Shown here one piece after another: positions 1 through 8,340 of a stretch of DNA of 64,000 nt. The notes beneath the pieces were generated by a model. It ran no database searches. It was not told the origin of the DNA and was given only the letters and a program-made list of their open reading frames with translations. This DNA is from an uncultured Nocardiaceae bacterium (GTDB lineage: Bacteria; Actinomycetota; Actinomycetes; Mycobacteriales; Mycobacteriaceae). Location: the NCBI GenBank assembly GCA_936936565.1, contig CAKZIX010000121.1, positions 24,209 to 88,208 on the forward strand. The letters run 5' to 3'. Both the position numbers and the translations under genes were made by a program. Numbering within the stretch: position 1 is the first letter of the stretch; the number at the start of each line of letters is the position of its first letter.

Positions 1-180
1 GAGATGACGGCCAAGGCCGCCAAGACGTCGATGCTCGCGCCGGCCGAGAAGGGGCACCGCGCGATGGTCGATGCGATCGAGAAGGAAGTCGCCGACGCGT
101 ACGTGCCGTGGTGGCCGTGGACCCCGATGTCGATGGTGATGCGTTTCGCGCCCCTTCCGGTGCTGCGCAAGCTCACCTAG
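1..180 (+). CDS. C-terminal end of a short-chain dehydrogenase/reductase (partial)
   Basis: The window opens inside a gene. Frame 1 is open from base 1 and stops at TAG 178-180, giving 59 residues. The tail has a Lys-Gly-His-Arg-Ala-Met segment, then a Trp/Pro-rich stretch (VPWWPWTP) and a basic end. This resembles the C-terminus of the classical SDR oxidoreductases common in mycobacteria and nocardiae. The Rossmann fold and catalytic Tyr-Lys would lie upstream, outside the window, so the family call rests only on this tail. Substrate unknown. Confidence 0.5.
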   Translation, partial: EMTAKAAKTSMLAPAEKGHRAMVDAIEKEVADAYVPWWPWTPMSMVMRFAPLPVLRKLT

Positions 181-392
181 TGGCGGACGTCACATCTGCC
201 GGTGGGCGTTATCACAGTCACGAAGGTTGGGCGTTTGTCCAGGTGAGCGCGATGGGCGGCTGTCGGTGCCTGCTCTGCGTTGCTAGCATCCTCGGCGGCC
301 GGATTCGTCGGGCCTCGCTTCCGTAACGGAGAGCTGCGATTGCCCTGCCGGGTAGCGATGAGGGGTACGGCTGGCGTGCCAGCGTCGTCAGG

Positions 393-902
393 TCAGCCGT
401 CTCCGCTCGTCAGCCGCCAGTAGCGGCGCAACGCACGCTCGACCGCCGGGTCCACGGTCATCGGCACCGATGCTTCACGAAGCCCGGCGAGTAGCTCGCG
501 CACGGTCGCGCGCCGGGTGTAGTCGTAGGGTTGCGAGATTTCGTCACGCACGGGCGGCATGGAGAGCAGAACGAGCGGGCCGTCTTCGGTGTCCACCGTC
601 AGCGTCCATTGCGGGCCGACCTCGAAACGGGCGCCGCGTACGCGCTGCCACGGCACTGTGCGGCGGCGCCACGCCGTGCGCAGTTGCAGGCCGTCGCTGC
701 CCAGCACCAGTACGTCGGACGCGAACAGCACCGCCATCAGTGCGACCCCCGCGATCGCGCCGGCCAGCAGTGCCGTGACCACCCGATTGCCGCCGAAGGC
801 GGCGACGCCGGCCGCGGTGACCGCCGCACCGGCCAGCAGGCCCGCGCACACATAGCCGGCCGCGCGCCCGGGATTGGTGCCCGACCCTGTCACCCGCCGC
901 AT
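393..902 (-). CDS. Small membrane protein with PH-like domain
   Basis: About 169 residues. Two hydrophobic segments lie near the N-terminus (about residues 15-35 and 42-62). A soluble part follows with a WRRRTVPWQRVRGARF motif, as seen in bacterial PH-like (bPH) domain proteins of actinobacteria. It is probably anchored in the cytoplasmic membrane with the PH-like fold in the cytoplasm; the role is unknown. ATG at 902 is preferred because GGGAG sits five bases upstream; GTG at 908 is an alternative. It is divergent from the F420-type oxidoreductase gene with under 50 bp between them. Confidence 0.7.
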   Translation of the reverse strand: MRRVTGSGTNPGRAAGYVCAGLLAGAAVTAAGVAAFGGNRVVTALLAGAIAGVALMAVLFASDVLVLGSDGLQLRTAWRRRTVPWQRVRGARFEVGPQWTLTVDTEDGPLVLLSMPPVRDEISQPYDYTRRATVRELLAGLREASVPMTVDPAVERALRRYWRLTSGDG

Positions 903-949
903 CGACACTCCCGTCGCCTCGCTCGGCCAATCCGGCCAACTGTAGTTTG

Positions 950-1993
950 ATGTCCATGCGAATTGGCTTGTCGACGAATTATGCGGGCGGCTTCGCCGAG
1001 ACGGCTGCCGAAGTGCAGGATCTCGAGCGCGCCGGCGCCGACATCATCTTCGTGCCGGAGGCGTATTCGTTCGACGCGGTCAGCGCGCTGGGCTTTCTGG
1101 CCGCGCGCACGTCGCGGATCCAGCTCGCCTCGGGCATCCTGCAGCTCTACACCCGCACGCCGACGCTGACCGCGATGACGGCGGCGGGCCTGGACTACGT
1201 CTCCGACGGGCGCTTCGTACTCGGCATCGGCGCGTCCGGACCGCAGGTCATCGAGGGCTTCCACGGCGTGCCCTACGACGCCCCGATCGGGCGCACCCGA
1301 GAAGCCATCGACATCTGCCGCAAGGTGTGGCGGCGCGAGGTGCTCACCTACGACGGCAAGTACTACCAGCTGCCGTTGCCCGCGGAGCGCGGCACCGGGC
1401 TCGGCAAGCCGCTCAAGCTCATCAATCGTCCGGTGCGCGAGCGCATCCCGGTGGTGATCGCGGCACTCGGCCCCAAGAACGTCGAGCTCGCGGCCGAGAT
1501 CGCGGAGGGCTGGCAGCCCATCTTCTACTTCCCGGAGAAGGCGCGCGAGGCGTTCGGTGCGGGTCTCGACGCCGGCCTGGCCAAGCGCGATCCGGCGCTG
1601 GGCGCCCTCGACATCTACGCCGGCCCGGCCCTCGCCATCGGCGACGACGTCGAGCACATGCTCGCCTGGGTGAAACCGCACCTGGCGCTCTATATCGGCG
1701 GCATGGGCGCCAAGAGCAAGAACTTCTATCACACGCTGGCCACCAAGTACGGCTACGGCGCCGAGGCGGACCGGATCCAGGAGCTCTATCTGGCCGGTCG
1801 CAAGGAGGAGGCGGCCGCCGTCGTGCCCGACGAGCTGGTCCGCAGCATCTCCCTCGTCGGGCCGGAAGGCTATGTGAAGGAACGCATTTCGGCGTTCGCA
1901 GCGTCGGGTGTCACGGTGCTCAACGTGGTGCCGCTGGCCGCGACGCCCGCCGAGCGGGTCAGGCTGATCGAGCGTCTGCGGGCGCTGCTGTAG
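950..1993 (+). CDS. LLM-class F420-dependent oxidoreductase (Rv0953c-like)
   Basis: About 347 residues of a luciferase-like monooxygenase (TIM-barrel) protein. The N-terminus MRIGLSTNYAGG, the segment ERAGADIIFVPEAYSFD and the motif GRFVLGIGASGPQVIEGFHG are typical of the actinobacterial branch that uses coenzyme F420 as hydride carrier. The substrate is not known. The start is ambiguous: TTG 947, ATG 950 or ATG 956, none with a good ribosome site. The 3' end runs 35 bp into the convergent SRPBCC gene. A similar gene (Rv0953c) lies in the M. tuberculosis locus that matches the later part of this window. Confidence 0.85.
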   Translation: MSMRIGLSTNYAGGFAETAAEVQDLERAGADIIFVPEAYSFDAVSALGFLAARTSRIQLASGILQLYTRTPTLTAMTAAGLDYVSDGRFVLGIGASGPQVIEGFHGVPYDAPIGRTREAIDICRKVWRREVLTYDGKYYQLPLPAERGTGLGKPLKLINRPVRERIPVVIAALGPKNVELAAEIAEGWQPIFYFPEKAREAFGAGLDAGLAKRDPALGALDIYAGPALAIGDDVEHMLAWVKPHLALYIGGMGAKSKNFYHTLATKYGYGAEADRIQELYLAGRKEEAAAVVPDELVRSISLVGPEGYVKERISAFAASGVTVLNVVPLAATPAERVRLIERLRALL

Positions 1994-2645
1994 CCGACCA
2001 CCAGTCGGTCCAGCGCTGGGCCAGCTCGTCGTGGTCGGCCAGGCCGTAGGTGGTGATCAGCACCATCGCCCCGCCGTCGGGCCGGTTGGCGTTGCGCGGC
2101 TGGTCGCCGTAGACGAGCAGCCCGGGGCCCCACTGCGCCACGACGAGACCGGCGACGTCGTCGGAGACGAACGTCGCGCGCGTGTCGACGATGTCGCCGG
2201 TGGGCAGCTCGAGCCGGCCGGGCGCGCCGATACCGAGCACGGCCGCGATCGGCTGCTCGGCACGCCCCTCGAGAAAGATCGTCCGGCGTGGCGCCAGGCT
2301 GTGATTCTCGATGCCGAACTTCAACTGCGCCAGGAAGATTCGCCAACCCTGCGTGACGTCGTCGTACCATTCGTCCCATTCGGGATTGTTGCCTTTGGGT
2401 GCGCGGGTGATGCGCACGGTGGTGCCCGCGTCGGCGGGATGCAGGGTGAAGCGATCACCGTCGCCCATGCTGACGGTCAGCGCGTCCCGGTCGTAGGCGG
2501 CGGTGCCGTAGATGATGCCGATCTCTTCGTCGAGGCTGTCGAGCTCCCAGCCGTGCCAGCGTCGGATGAGTTCGGGATCCGACAGTGCCTGCCACACCAC
2601 CTCGGGCGGTGCGGCGACGGTGACCTCGATGCGAATCTCGTTCAT
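1959..2645 (-). CDS. SRPBCC (START/AHSA1-like) domain protein
   Basis: 228 residues. The first half is an AHSA1-type SRPBCC domain: an EIRIEVTVAAPPEVVWQALSDPE start, a WHGWE segment, and a PEWDEWYDDVTQGWRIFLAQLK helix. Such proteins bind hydrophobic ligands in a deep cavity. The start ATG 2645 overlaps the stop of the ArsR-type gene by four bases (ATGA), so the two are translationally coupled. GAAAGG upstream is a plausible ribosome site. ArsR-SRPBCC pairs are a common actinobacterial arrangement. The C-terminal half looks like a second, diverged copy of a similar fold. Ligand unknown. Confidence 0.8.
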   Translation of the reverse strand: MNEIRIEVTVAAPPEVVWQALSDPELIRRWHGWELDSLDEEIGIIYGTAAYDRDALTVSMGDGDRFTLHPADAGTTVRITRAPKGNNPEWDEWYDDVTQGWRIFLAQLKFGIENHSLAPRRTIFLEGRAEQPIAAVLGIGAPGRLELPTGDIVDTRATFVSDDVAGLVVAQWGPGLLVYGDQPRNANRPDGGAMVLITTYGLADHDELAQRWTDWWSATAAPADARSA

Positions 2646-3238
2646 GATGGCGGCCTTTCGGAGTGCGGTGCGGGGTAGCCACCGGCGACGACGCGATAGC
2701 GACGGCCGTCGGGGGAGTCGAATTGCTCGGCAACGGTGGCGATCGCCTCGGCGAGCGCCTCGGTGAAGCGGTGAACATCGGACGGAGACGCGAAGCGGAC
2801 CTCGGATTCGAGCGTGTAGGTGAGCAGCCGGGTGCCCGTGCGGTCCGCGGCGCCCTGCATGCGGACCACGTCGCGCACCGTCTGGGTGGCCACTCCGACG
2901 AGATGATCGGCGGCGTGGCGCGCCGAATCGGTTGCCGGAGGCGGGCCCAGTACGTCCGGATCGACGACGAAAACACCTGCGCACGTTTGCATTACCCGTT
3001 CGGTGCAACCTCGCCGACGGCGCGTTTCGACGAGCTCGAGCAACCCGGCCGACTCGAGCCGGCGCAGGTGATAGTTCAGCTTCTGTCGAGGCATGTCGAG
3101 CTCGGCGGCCAACTCCGTGGCCGATGCCGGGGTGCGGAGGCGCTCCAGGAGCCGGCGCCGCAGCGGATCCAGCGCTGTGCGTAGTTGGTCCGGATCGCCG
3201 AGCAGTTCCACACCGTCAACTGTCCAATAGACAAACAT
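2642..3238 (-). CDS. ArsR-type winged-helix regulator
   Basis: 198 residues. An N-terminal winged helix (PLRRRLLERLRTPASATELA, then MPRQKLNYHLRRLESAGLLE) is followed by a C-terminal part without metal-binding cysteine clusters, so this is not an obvious metal sensor. It forms an operon with the SRPBCC gene (ATGA overlap), and its likely target is that pair. ATG 3238 lies inside the inverted repeat 3230-3245, and TTG 3247 is an alternative start. Neither has a clear ribosome site, so a leaderless message is possible. Confidence 0.8.
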   Translation of the reverse strand: MFVYWTVDGVELLGDPDQLRTALDPLRRRLLERLRTPASATELAAELDMPRQKLNYHLRRLESAGLLELVETRRRRGCTERVMQTCAGVFVVDPDVLGPPPATDSARHAADHLVGVATQTVRDVVRMQGAADRTGTRLLTYTLESEVRFASPSDVHRFTEALAEAIATVAEQFDSPDGRRYRVVAGGYPAPHSERPPS

Positions 3239-3245
3239 TTTTGTC
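3230..3245. promoter_or_regulatory. Inverted repeat over the ArsR start, candidate autoregulatory operator
   Basis: GACAAA-CATT-TTTGTC is a perfect 6-bp inverted repeat with a 4-bp centre, in an AT-rich patch of otherwise GC-rich DNA. It covers the start codon of the ArsR-type gene. Binding there would block expression of the ArsR-SRPBCC operon. The site is seen in the sequence; the binding partner is inferred. Confidence 0.45.
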
Positions 3246-3287
3246 AATTAATGACCGGTAGTTCCGCAAGGCGCGGGGGCGGGCCGC

Positions 3288-4151
3288 TCAGGCGGGCGCC
3301 GGCAGGCCCATCGGATTGCCGGCCATCGCGGTGTCGGTGAAGATCAGCTGCGCGAGCGGGCGCACCAGATCGGCGAGCCGCGCGGCCTGGCCTGCGCCGA
3401 CGGTGCGCCAGGGCTGCGCGGCGGCGGCATCGGTGCGCTCCTCGACCCAATCCCGCAGAGCCACACCGGCTTCGGTCAATGCCCCGGATTCGTCGAGCAA
3501 CCCGCGCGCGACCAGGCGCGCCGCCGCGTCGGCCCACTCGTCCGGTGTCCAGCCGCGCGAGAGCCGCAGTCGGTCGGATTCGGCGCGGCCCGCTGCGGCG
3601 AACATGACGAGCGCCTCGCAGGGGTCGAGCTGGGCGGTGACCAGCGCCGCGACGTGCGCGTCGCCGCGCGACTCGCGCAACACCGTCTGCGCATGCGACA
3701 GCACCAGATGCGGGGCAGTGGGCCAATCCAGGGCGGCATTGGCTGCGGCGAGCGGGCGCCCTGCGGTCTGCGCGGCCAGCGCCGCCGTGCGCGCGATGTC
3801 GGCCGCCTCGGCCACGGCAGCACCCGACACGGCATCGCCGAGTACCCGGCGCAGCGCGGCGTCGATGCTCGTCGTCCTGGCGTCGAGCAGCTGCGCGGGA
3901 GCCGCGCGGCGCCAGGCATCCGGAATTGCCCGAGACACCCGGGCCGGCGCGAAGTTGTAGAAGGTAGCGAACACGACGGCCGGCCCGACGGCGCCCAGCG
4001 GCGCAGCGCGCAGCCCGAAATAGCTCATCCAATAGCCCGCGAGCCCGAGCGCATCCGTCGCCGCTTTCGGCTCCGGGGCGAAATACACAATCGCGTGGTA
4101 GGGCTCGAGGACCTGCCACATCCGGCGTGCGAGGGTGCTCACCCCCGCCAC
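3288..4151 (-). CDS. SCO6745-family protein (helix-rich, winged-helix-like)
   Basis: 287 residues, of a family common in Streptomyces and Nocardia and named after SCO6745. An N-terminal RRMWQVLEPYHAIVYFAPE segment and a central GYWMSYFGLRAAPLG are characteristic. The C-terminal half (RGWTPDEWADAAARLVARGLLDESGALTEAGVALR) reads like a winged helix of the MarR type. No catalytic motif is evident and the function is unknown. Starts GTG 4151 (or GTG 4142). Only one base separates it from the cupin gene, so they are almost certainly cotranscribed downstream of thyA-dfrA. Confidence 0.75.
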   Translation of the reverse strand: MAGVSTLARRMWQVLEPYHAIVYFAPEPKAATDALGLAGYWMSYFGLRAAPLGAVGPAVVFATFYNFAPARVSRAIPDAWRRAAPAQLLDARTTSIDAALRRVLGDAVSGAAVAEAADIARTAALAAQTAGRPLAAANAALDWPTAPHLVLSHAQTVLRESRGDAHVAALVTAQLDPCEALVMFAAAGRAESDRLRLSRGWTPDEWADAAARLVARGLLDESGALTEAGVALRDWVEERTDAAAAQPWRTVGAGQAARLADLVRPLAQLIFTDTAMAGNPMGLPAPA

Positions 4152-4152
4152 G

Positions 4153-4479
4153 CTACTTGGCGACAGTGAGCAGAAACGCCACGTCTTCGAGCGCTTGGAC
4201 GCTGTGGCGCGCCTTCGGCAAGATCAGCAGATCGCCCGACGAGCCCTTCCAGGCGTTCTCGCCGCTGCGCAGCTCCAGCTTGCCCGACAGCACCAGCACG
4301 GTGGCATCGCCCTTGTTGTCGTGCTCGGCGAGGCTTTGCCCGGCGATCAACCCGATCACCGTCTGCCGCAGCGACTGCGCGTGCCCGCCGTAGATGGTTT
4401 GCGAGCTGCGGCCGCTGGTGGCGTTCGCCGCGGCCTTGAGCTGTTCGCGCGCGACCGCGGTGAGGGACTTCTTGTCCAT
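4153..4479 (-). CDS. Small cupin-domain protein
   Basis: 108 residues forming one cupin barrel: GQSLAEHDNKGDATVLVLSGKLELR is the first conserved cupin motif and GDLLILPKARHSVQALEDVAFLLTV the second. One His of motif 1 (EHDN) and the PxxxH of motif 2 (PKARH) are kept, so metal binding is possible. It probably senses or binds a small molecule rather than catalysing a known reaction. It lies 11 bp after dfrA and one base before the SCO6745-like gene. Confidence 0.75.
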   Translation of the reverse strand: MDKKSLTAVAREQLKAAANATSGRSSQTIYGGHAQSLRQTVIGLIAGQSLAEHDNKGDATVLVLSGKLELRSGENAWKGSSGDLLILPKARHSVQALEDVAFLLTVAK

Positions 4480-4489
4480 GGCGACTCTT

Positions 4490-5050
4490 TCATGGGTGGG
4501 AAAGGGTGCCTTTGGAGTATGCCGTACCGCCGCAGCCTTCGATGGCCGAATTCCTTAGGTAGGACAGCCATCTGAAGCGCAGCCCGGATGTTTCGGAGAC
4601 CTGCCACGGCGAGCGCGCAGCGACCTGCCAGGTGGCGTCGATATCCGGTGCATAGGCATCGCCCTCGAGGTCGGCCGCGATCTCGGTGACCTCCAGGCGG
4701 TGCGCCAACGGCATTGCCGCGCGGTAGATTTCACCGCCGCCGGCGATCCATGTCTCGACGTCACCGGCGAGTTCGAGCGCCGCGTCCAGCGAGGCCGCCA
4801 CCTCGGCGCCCGGTTGCGCCCACTCCGGCTGCCGCGTGATCACGATGTTGCGCCGACCGGCGAGTGGGCGGTGCCGCGGCGGCAGCGAATCCCAGGTACG
4901 CCGGCCCATCACGACCGGATGCCCCATCGTCACCGCCTTGAAATGGGCCAGGTCCTCGGGCAGCCGCCATGGAATCGCGTTGTCGCGCCCGATGACACCG
5001 GCGGTGGTCTGTGCCCAGACGAGGTTGATCGCACGGGCACTAGACGGCAA
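4490..5050 (-). CDS. dfrA: Dihydrofolate reductase
   Basis: DHFR reduces dihydrofolate to tetrahydrofolate with NADPH, restoring the cofactor used up by the thyA product encoded just upstream. Signature segments are LVWAQTTAGVIGRDNAIPWRLPEDLAHFK (folate site, with the W-R-L-P-E-D loop), VVMGRRTWDSLP, and WIAGGGEIYRAAMP (NADPH site). No ATG is available; TTG 5050, inside the end of thyA, gives 186 residues and an 11-bp overlap with thyA. The expected C-terminal strand ends at RFRWLSYLR. About 20 extra residues without known function follow before the stop. Confidence 0.9.
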   Translation of the reverse strand: MPSSARAINLVWAQTTAGVIGRDNAIPWRLPEDLAHFKAVTMGHPVVMGRRTWDSLPPRHRPLAGRRNIVITRQPEWAQPGAEVAASLDAALELAGDVETWIAGGGEIYRAAMPLAHRLEVTEIAADLEGDAYAPDIDATWQVAARSPWQVSETSGLRFRWLSYLRNSAIEGCGGTAYSKGTLSHP

Positions 5051-5834
5051 CGGGCGCCTTGATTGCCGGATGATGCCGATAGTCGACGACCGCGACATCG
5101 GAGTAGCAGTAGTCGAACAGCGACTCGGCCGGGCGCAACTGCAGCGTGGGGAACTCGTAGGCAGTGCGGGAGAGCTGCTCGCGGACCTGCTCGACATGAT
5201 TGTCGTAGATGTGGCAATCGCCGCCGGTCCAGATGAAATCGCCGGGGATCAGGCCGGTCTGCTGCGCGATCATGTGGGTGAGCAGGGCGTAGGACGCGAT
5301 GTTGAACGGCACGCCGAGGAACAGATCGGCGCTGCGCTGGTAGAGCTGGCAGGACAGCCGGCCCTCGGCGACGTAGAACTGGAAGAACGCATGGCACGGC
5401 GCCAGCGCCATCCGGTCCAGCTCGGCGACGTTCCACGCGGAGACGATGATGCGCCGCGAATCCGGATCGGCGCGAAGGGTTTTCAGCACCTGCGCGATCT
5501 GATCGATGTGACCGCCGTCGGGGGTGGGCCACGACCGCCACTGCACCCCGTAGACGGGCCCGAGCTCGCCGTCGGCGTCGGCCCACTCGTCCCAGATGGT
5601 GACGCCGTGCTCCTGCAGCCAGGTGACGTTGGAATCGCCGCGCAGGAACCACAGCAACTCGTACACGACGGCCTTGAGGAACACCTTCTTGGTGGTGATC
5701 AACGGGAACCCGGCCGACAGGTCGTAACGCAGCTGATGCCCGAACAGGCTGCGCGTGCCGGTGCCGGTGCGATCCGCTTTCGGCGCCCCCGTGTCGAGCA
5801 CGCGGCGCAACAAGTCCTCGTACTGGGTGTCCAC
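5040..5834 (-). CDS. thyA: Thymidylate synthase
   Basis: 264 residues, the exact length of classical ThyA. It methylates dUMP to dTMP using methylene-tetrahydrofolate, producing dihydrofolate. Visible motifs: FPLITTKKVFLKAVVYELLWFLRG, the catalytic cysteine in MALAPCHAFFQFYV, RSADLFLGVPFNIASYALL, and a C-terminus ending in VAV. Starts GTG 5834. The stop overlaps the start of dfrA, so the two enzymes of the dTMP cycle are translationally coupled. This is one of the surest calls in the window. Confidence 0.97.
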   Translation of the reverse strand: MDTQYEDLLRRVLDTGAPKADRTGTGTRSLFGHQLRYDLSAGFPLITTKKVFLKAVVYELLWFLRGDSNVTWLQEHGVTIWDEWADADGELGPVYGVQWRSWPTPDGGHIDQIAQVLKTLRADPDSRRIIVSAWNVAELDRMALAPCHAFFQFYVAEGRLSCQLYQRSADLFLGVPFNIASYALLTHMIAQQTGLIPGDFIWTGGDCHIYDNHVEQVREQLSRTAYEFPTLQLRPAESLFDYCYSDVAVVDYRHHPAIKAPVAV

Positions 5835-5866
5835 GAGCCGAGTGTACGAGCCGGCTCCGACAAACC

Positions 5867-6616
5867 TCAGCCGGTGCGGGCCGACACGGCGGCGAGAATG
5901 GCGGCCACCACATCGTCCGGCCGGTATTTGAGGTCATGCCAGTCGAATCGCAGCACCACCCAGCCCGCCTCCTGCAACGTCTGCTCGCGGCGCGCGACGC
6001 GCCCCGCGTGATCGGGGCCGCGCCGGAACCGCCAGCCGTCGGTGTCCACCAGCACCCGCGCAGCCTCGAACGTGGCCGCCACCCGGTAGCCGCGCACCCC
6101 GGTGCTGGTGCGCCAGCCACGCACCCGGGCCCGGCGCAGCACCTGGTGCAACATGCGCTCGGCGGCCTGCGCACTGCCGTCGGCGGCCGCACGCAAGTAT
6201 TCGGCGCAGCGGGCGCTGCCCGCACGGCCGAGATTGCGCCGGTGGGTGCGCTCGAGTTCGTGCAGGTCCGTGCCCTGCATCAGCGCCCGATCCACGAACA
6301 CCGAACCCTCGGGTACCAGGACCGCGGTTTCCAGAATCGTCAGCGGCACGGTGGTGACCCGCAATCCGCGGCTGCGCACCACGTCTGCTGCGGGCACATT
6401 GCGCCGACGGGTGCGGATGCCCTCCATCCGGTCCGGGGTGCGGCCGGTGGACACCGTCAGCCAGCATTGGTCCGGTGGCTCGGCGAGCAGCCCGTGCCAC
6501 CACGCGGCACTCGGCCCGTACACCACGCCGCCCACGACGGCCGCCGCGGCGCGCAGCCGAGCCTGTGGATCCGACTCGCAGTGGCCCGCGCGCGGCGCGG
6601 GCGAGGACCTGGTCAC
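5867..6616 (-). CDS. DUF559 domain protein (AbiEi-like N-terminus, Vsr-like nuclease fold)
   Basis: About 249 residues from GTG 6616; the frame remains open to 6730, but that overlaps the divergent cobF. The central part (AAAVVGGVVYGPSAAWWHGLL) matches the winged-helix segment shared with AbiEi antitoxins and related actinobacterial proteins. The C-terminus (YRVAATFEAARVLVDTDGWRFRRGPDHAGRVARREQTLQEAGWVVLRFDW) is the DUF559 / very-short-patch-repair-like nuclease fold. Many paralogues occur per genome in Nocardia and Rhodococcus; their job is unknown. It lies 32 bp upstream of thyA. A second member is at 15457-16347. Confidence 0.75.
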   Translation of the reverse strand: MTRSSPAPRAGHCESDPQARLRAAAAVVGGVVYGPSAAWWHGLLAEPPDQCWLTVSTGRTPDRMEGIRTRRRNVPAADVVRSRGLRVTTVPLTILETAVLVPEGSVFVDRALMQGTDLHELERTHRRNLGRAGSARCAEYLRAAADGSAQAAERMLHQVLRRARVRGWRTSTGVRGYRVAATFEAARVLVDTDGWRFRRGPDHAGRVARREQTLQEAGWVVLRFDWHDLKYRPDDVVAAILAAVSARTG

Positions 6617-6698
6617 ATCGGATTCGACGCGCGCCGGTCCCGGCGCGGTTCCCAGCTGCGAAATCGTGAAGACTTCTACCCGCCGATACAGTGTGGCG

Positions 6699-7442
6699 GT
6701 GCGCAAGCTGTTCGTCATCGGAATCGGCACCGGGGACCCGGATCAGATCACGGTCCAGGCCATCAAGGCCGTGAACCAGGCCGAGGTGTTCTTCGTGATG
6801 GGCAAGGGCGCCGAGAAGCGTGAGCTGGTGCAGGTGCGCTCGGCCATTCTGCGCGAGCACATGACCCGCCCCTACACCGTCGTGGAGATCCCGGACCCAC
6901 CGCGCGACCGCCGCCCCGCCGACTACGTCGGCGCGGTCGAGGAATGGCACGACCGGCGCGCACAAGTGCTCGAAAACGAGTTCGTCGCCATCGGCGAGAC
7001 CACCGCCGCACTGCTGGTCTGGGGCGATCCGTCGCTGTACGACAGCACCCTGCGCGTCGTCGAGCGGGTGCTGGATCGGGCCTGGATCAGCTTCGACTAC
7101 GAGGTGGTCCCCGGCATCACCGCACCGCAAACCCTCGCCGCGCGGCACAAGATCGTGCTCAATCAGGTCGGCGAGCCGGTGCACATCACCACCGGACGCC
7201 GGCTGCGCCACGGCCTGCCGCGCGGGGTGCGCGACGCCGTGGTGATGCTCGACGCCGACGACAGCTTCCGCGAGCTGCCCGCCGACACCGAAATCTGGTG
7301 GGCCGCATACCTGGGGATGCCCGACGAGACGCTGCTGCACGGCACCGTCGGGGCCGTCGGCGCGCAGATCAGCGCCGCGCGCGCCGAGCTGCGCGAGCGC
7401 AAGGGCTGGATCTTCGACACCTACGCGGTGCGGTTGAGGTAG
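6699..7442 (+). CDS. cobF: Precorrin-6A synthase (deacetylating)
   Basis: CobF methylates precorrin-5 at C1 with S-adenosylmethionine and releases acetate in aerobic cobalamin synthesis. The 247-residue protein begins KLFVIGIGTGDPDQITVQAIKAVNQAEVFF, the tetrapyrrole methylase fold with its glycine-rich SAM loop. It also has WGDPSLYDSTLRVVERVL and YEVVPGITAPQTLAARH, both typical of CobF. GTG 6699 fits the family N-terminus; in-frame GTG 6693 is also possible. No other cobalamin gene is adjacent. It is divergent from the DUF559 gene. Confidence 0.92.
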   Translation: MRKLFVIGIGTGDPDQITVQAIKAVNQAEVFFVMGKGAEKRELVQVRSAILREHMTRPYTVVEIPDPPRDRRPADYVGAVEEWHDRRAQVLENEFVAIGETTAALLVWGDPSLYDSTLRVVERVLDRAWISFDYEVVPGITAPQTLAARHKIVLNQVGEPVHITTGRRLRHGLPRGVRDAVVMLDADDSFRELPADTEIWWAAYLGMPDETLLHGTVGAVGAQISAARAELRERKGWIFDTYAVRLR

Positions 7443-7472
7443 CGAACGGATCACGCTGCGTAGCATCGCGGT

Positions 7473-8339
7473 ATGCCCGAACTCCCCGAGGTCGAGGCGC
7501 TGGCCCAGTTCCTCAGCGCGCATGCCGTCGGCGCGGTCGTCGGACGCGTCGACGTCGCGGCGCTGAGCGTGCTCAAGACCTTCGAGCCGGCGCCCACCGC
7601 GCTGCAGGGACGCGACGTCACCGGCGCGGGGCGCTGGGGCAAGCACCTCGGCCTGAACTGCGACGGACTGTGGCTGGTGACGCACCTGTCGCGCGGGGGC
7701 TGGCTGCGCTGGACCGACCACCCGAGTGCGGCGCCGCCGAAGCCGGGCAAGGGCCCGCTCGCCCTGCGCCTGCATCTGTTCACCCCTGAGGCCGACACCC
7801 CGGCGTTCGATCTCACCGAGGCCGGCACCAAGAAGCGGCTGGCGGTGTGGATTGTCGAAGACCCGCACCGGATTCCGCAGATTGCCCGGTTGGGACCGGA
7901 TGCGCTCGAGGTCACGCAGGAGCAGTTCGCGCAGCTGCTCGCGACCACCTCCGCGCGGTTGAAGACCGCGCTCACCGATCAGATGCTGCTCGCCGGGATC
8001 GGCAACGCCTACTCCGACGAAATTCTGCACACCGCAAAGCTTTCCCCCTTTGCGACGACGAACAAGCTCACCCCGGAACAGGTTTCGACCCTGTACGAGA
8101 CGATGCGCGCCGTGCTCACCGACGCCGTGGCCCGATCGGTGGGACAGGACGCGGCCCGGCTGAAGGGCGAAAAGCGTTCCGGCATGCGGGTGCATGCCCG
8201 CACCGGGCTGCCGTGCCCGGTGTGCGGCGACATCGTCCGCGAAGTGTCCTATGCGGACAAATCGTTCCAGTACTGCGCCACCTGCCAGACCGGCGGCAAG
8301 GTGCTTGCCGACCGGCGGATGTCGCGGCTGCTCAAGTAG
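7473..8339 (+). CDS. Fpg/Nei-family DNA glycosylase/AP lyase
   Basis: 288 residues. The N-terminus MPELPEVE carries the catalytic Pro-2 and Glu-3 of the formamidopyrimidine/endonuclease VIII family. H2TH-domain sequences (LLAGIGNAYSDEILHTAKLSP) follow, then a C-terminal zinc finger (CPVCGD and YCATCQTGG). It excises oxidised bases and nicks the abasic site. The C-terminal finger keeps all four cysteines. It resembles the actinobacterial Fpg/Nei branch rather than the MutM encoded beside rnc, so substrate preference is left open. It ends one base before the convergent carboxylesterase gene. Confidence 0.9.
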   Translation: MPELPEVEALAQFLSAHAVGAVVGRVDVAALSVLKTFEPAPTALQGRDVTGAGRWGKHLGLNCDGLWLVTHLSRGGWLRWTDHPSAAPPKPGKGPLALRLHLFTPEADTPAFDLTEAGTKKRLAVWIVEDPHRIPQIARLGPDALEVTQEQFAQLLATTSARLKTALTDQMLLAGIGNAYSDEILHTAKLSPFATTNKLTPEQVSTLYETMRAVLTDAVARSVGQDAARLKGEKRSGMRVHARTGLPCPVCGDIVREVSYADKSFQYCATCQTGGKVLADRRMSRLLK

Positions 8340-8340
8340 C

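Noticed and set aside
108..326. 72-residue open frame after the SDR fragment
   Set aside because: It starts inside the SDR gene in another frame, has no ribosome site and no protein-like pattern; high GC makes such frames common.
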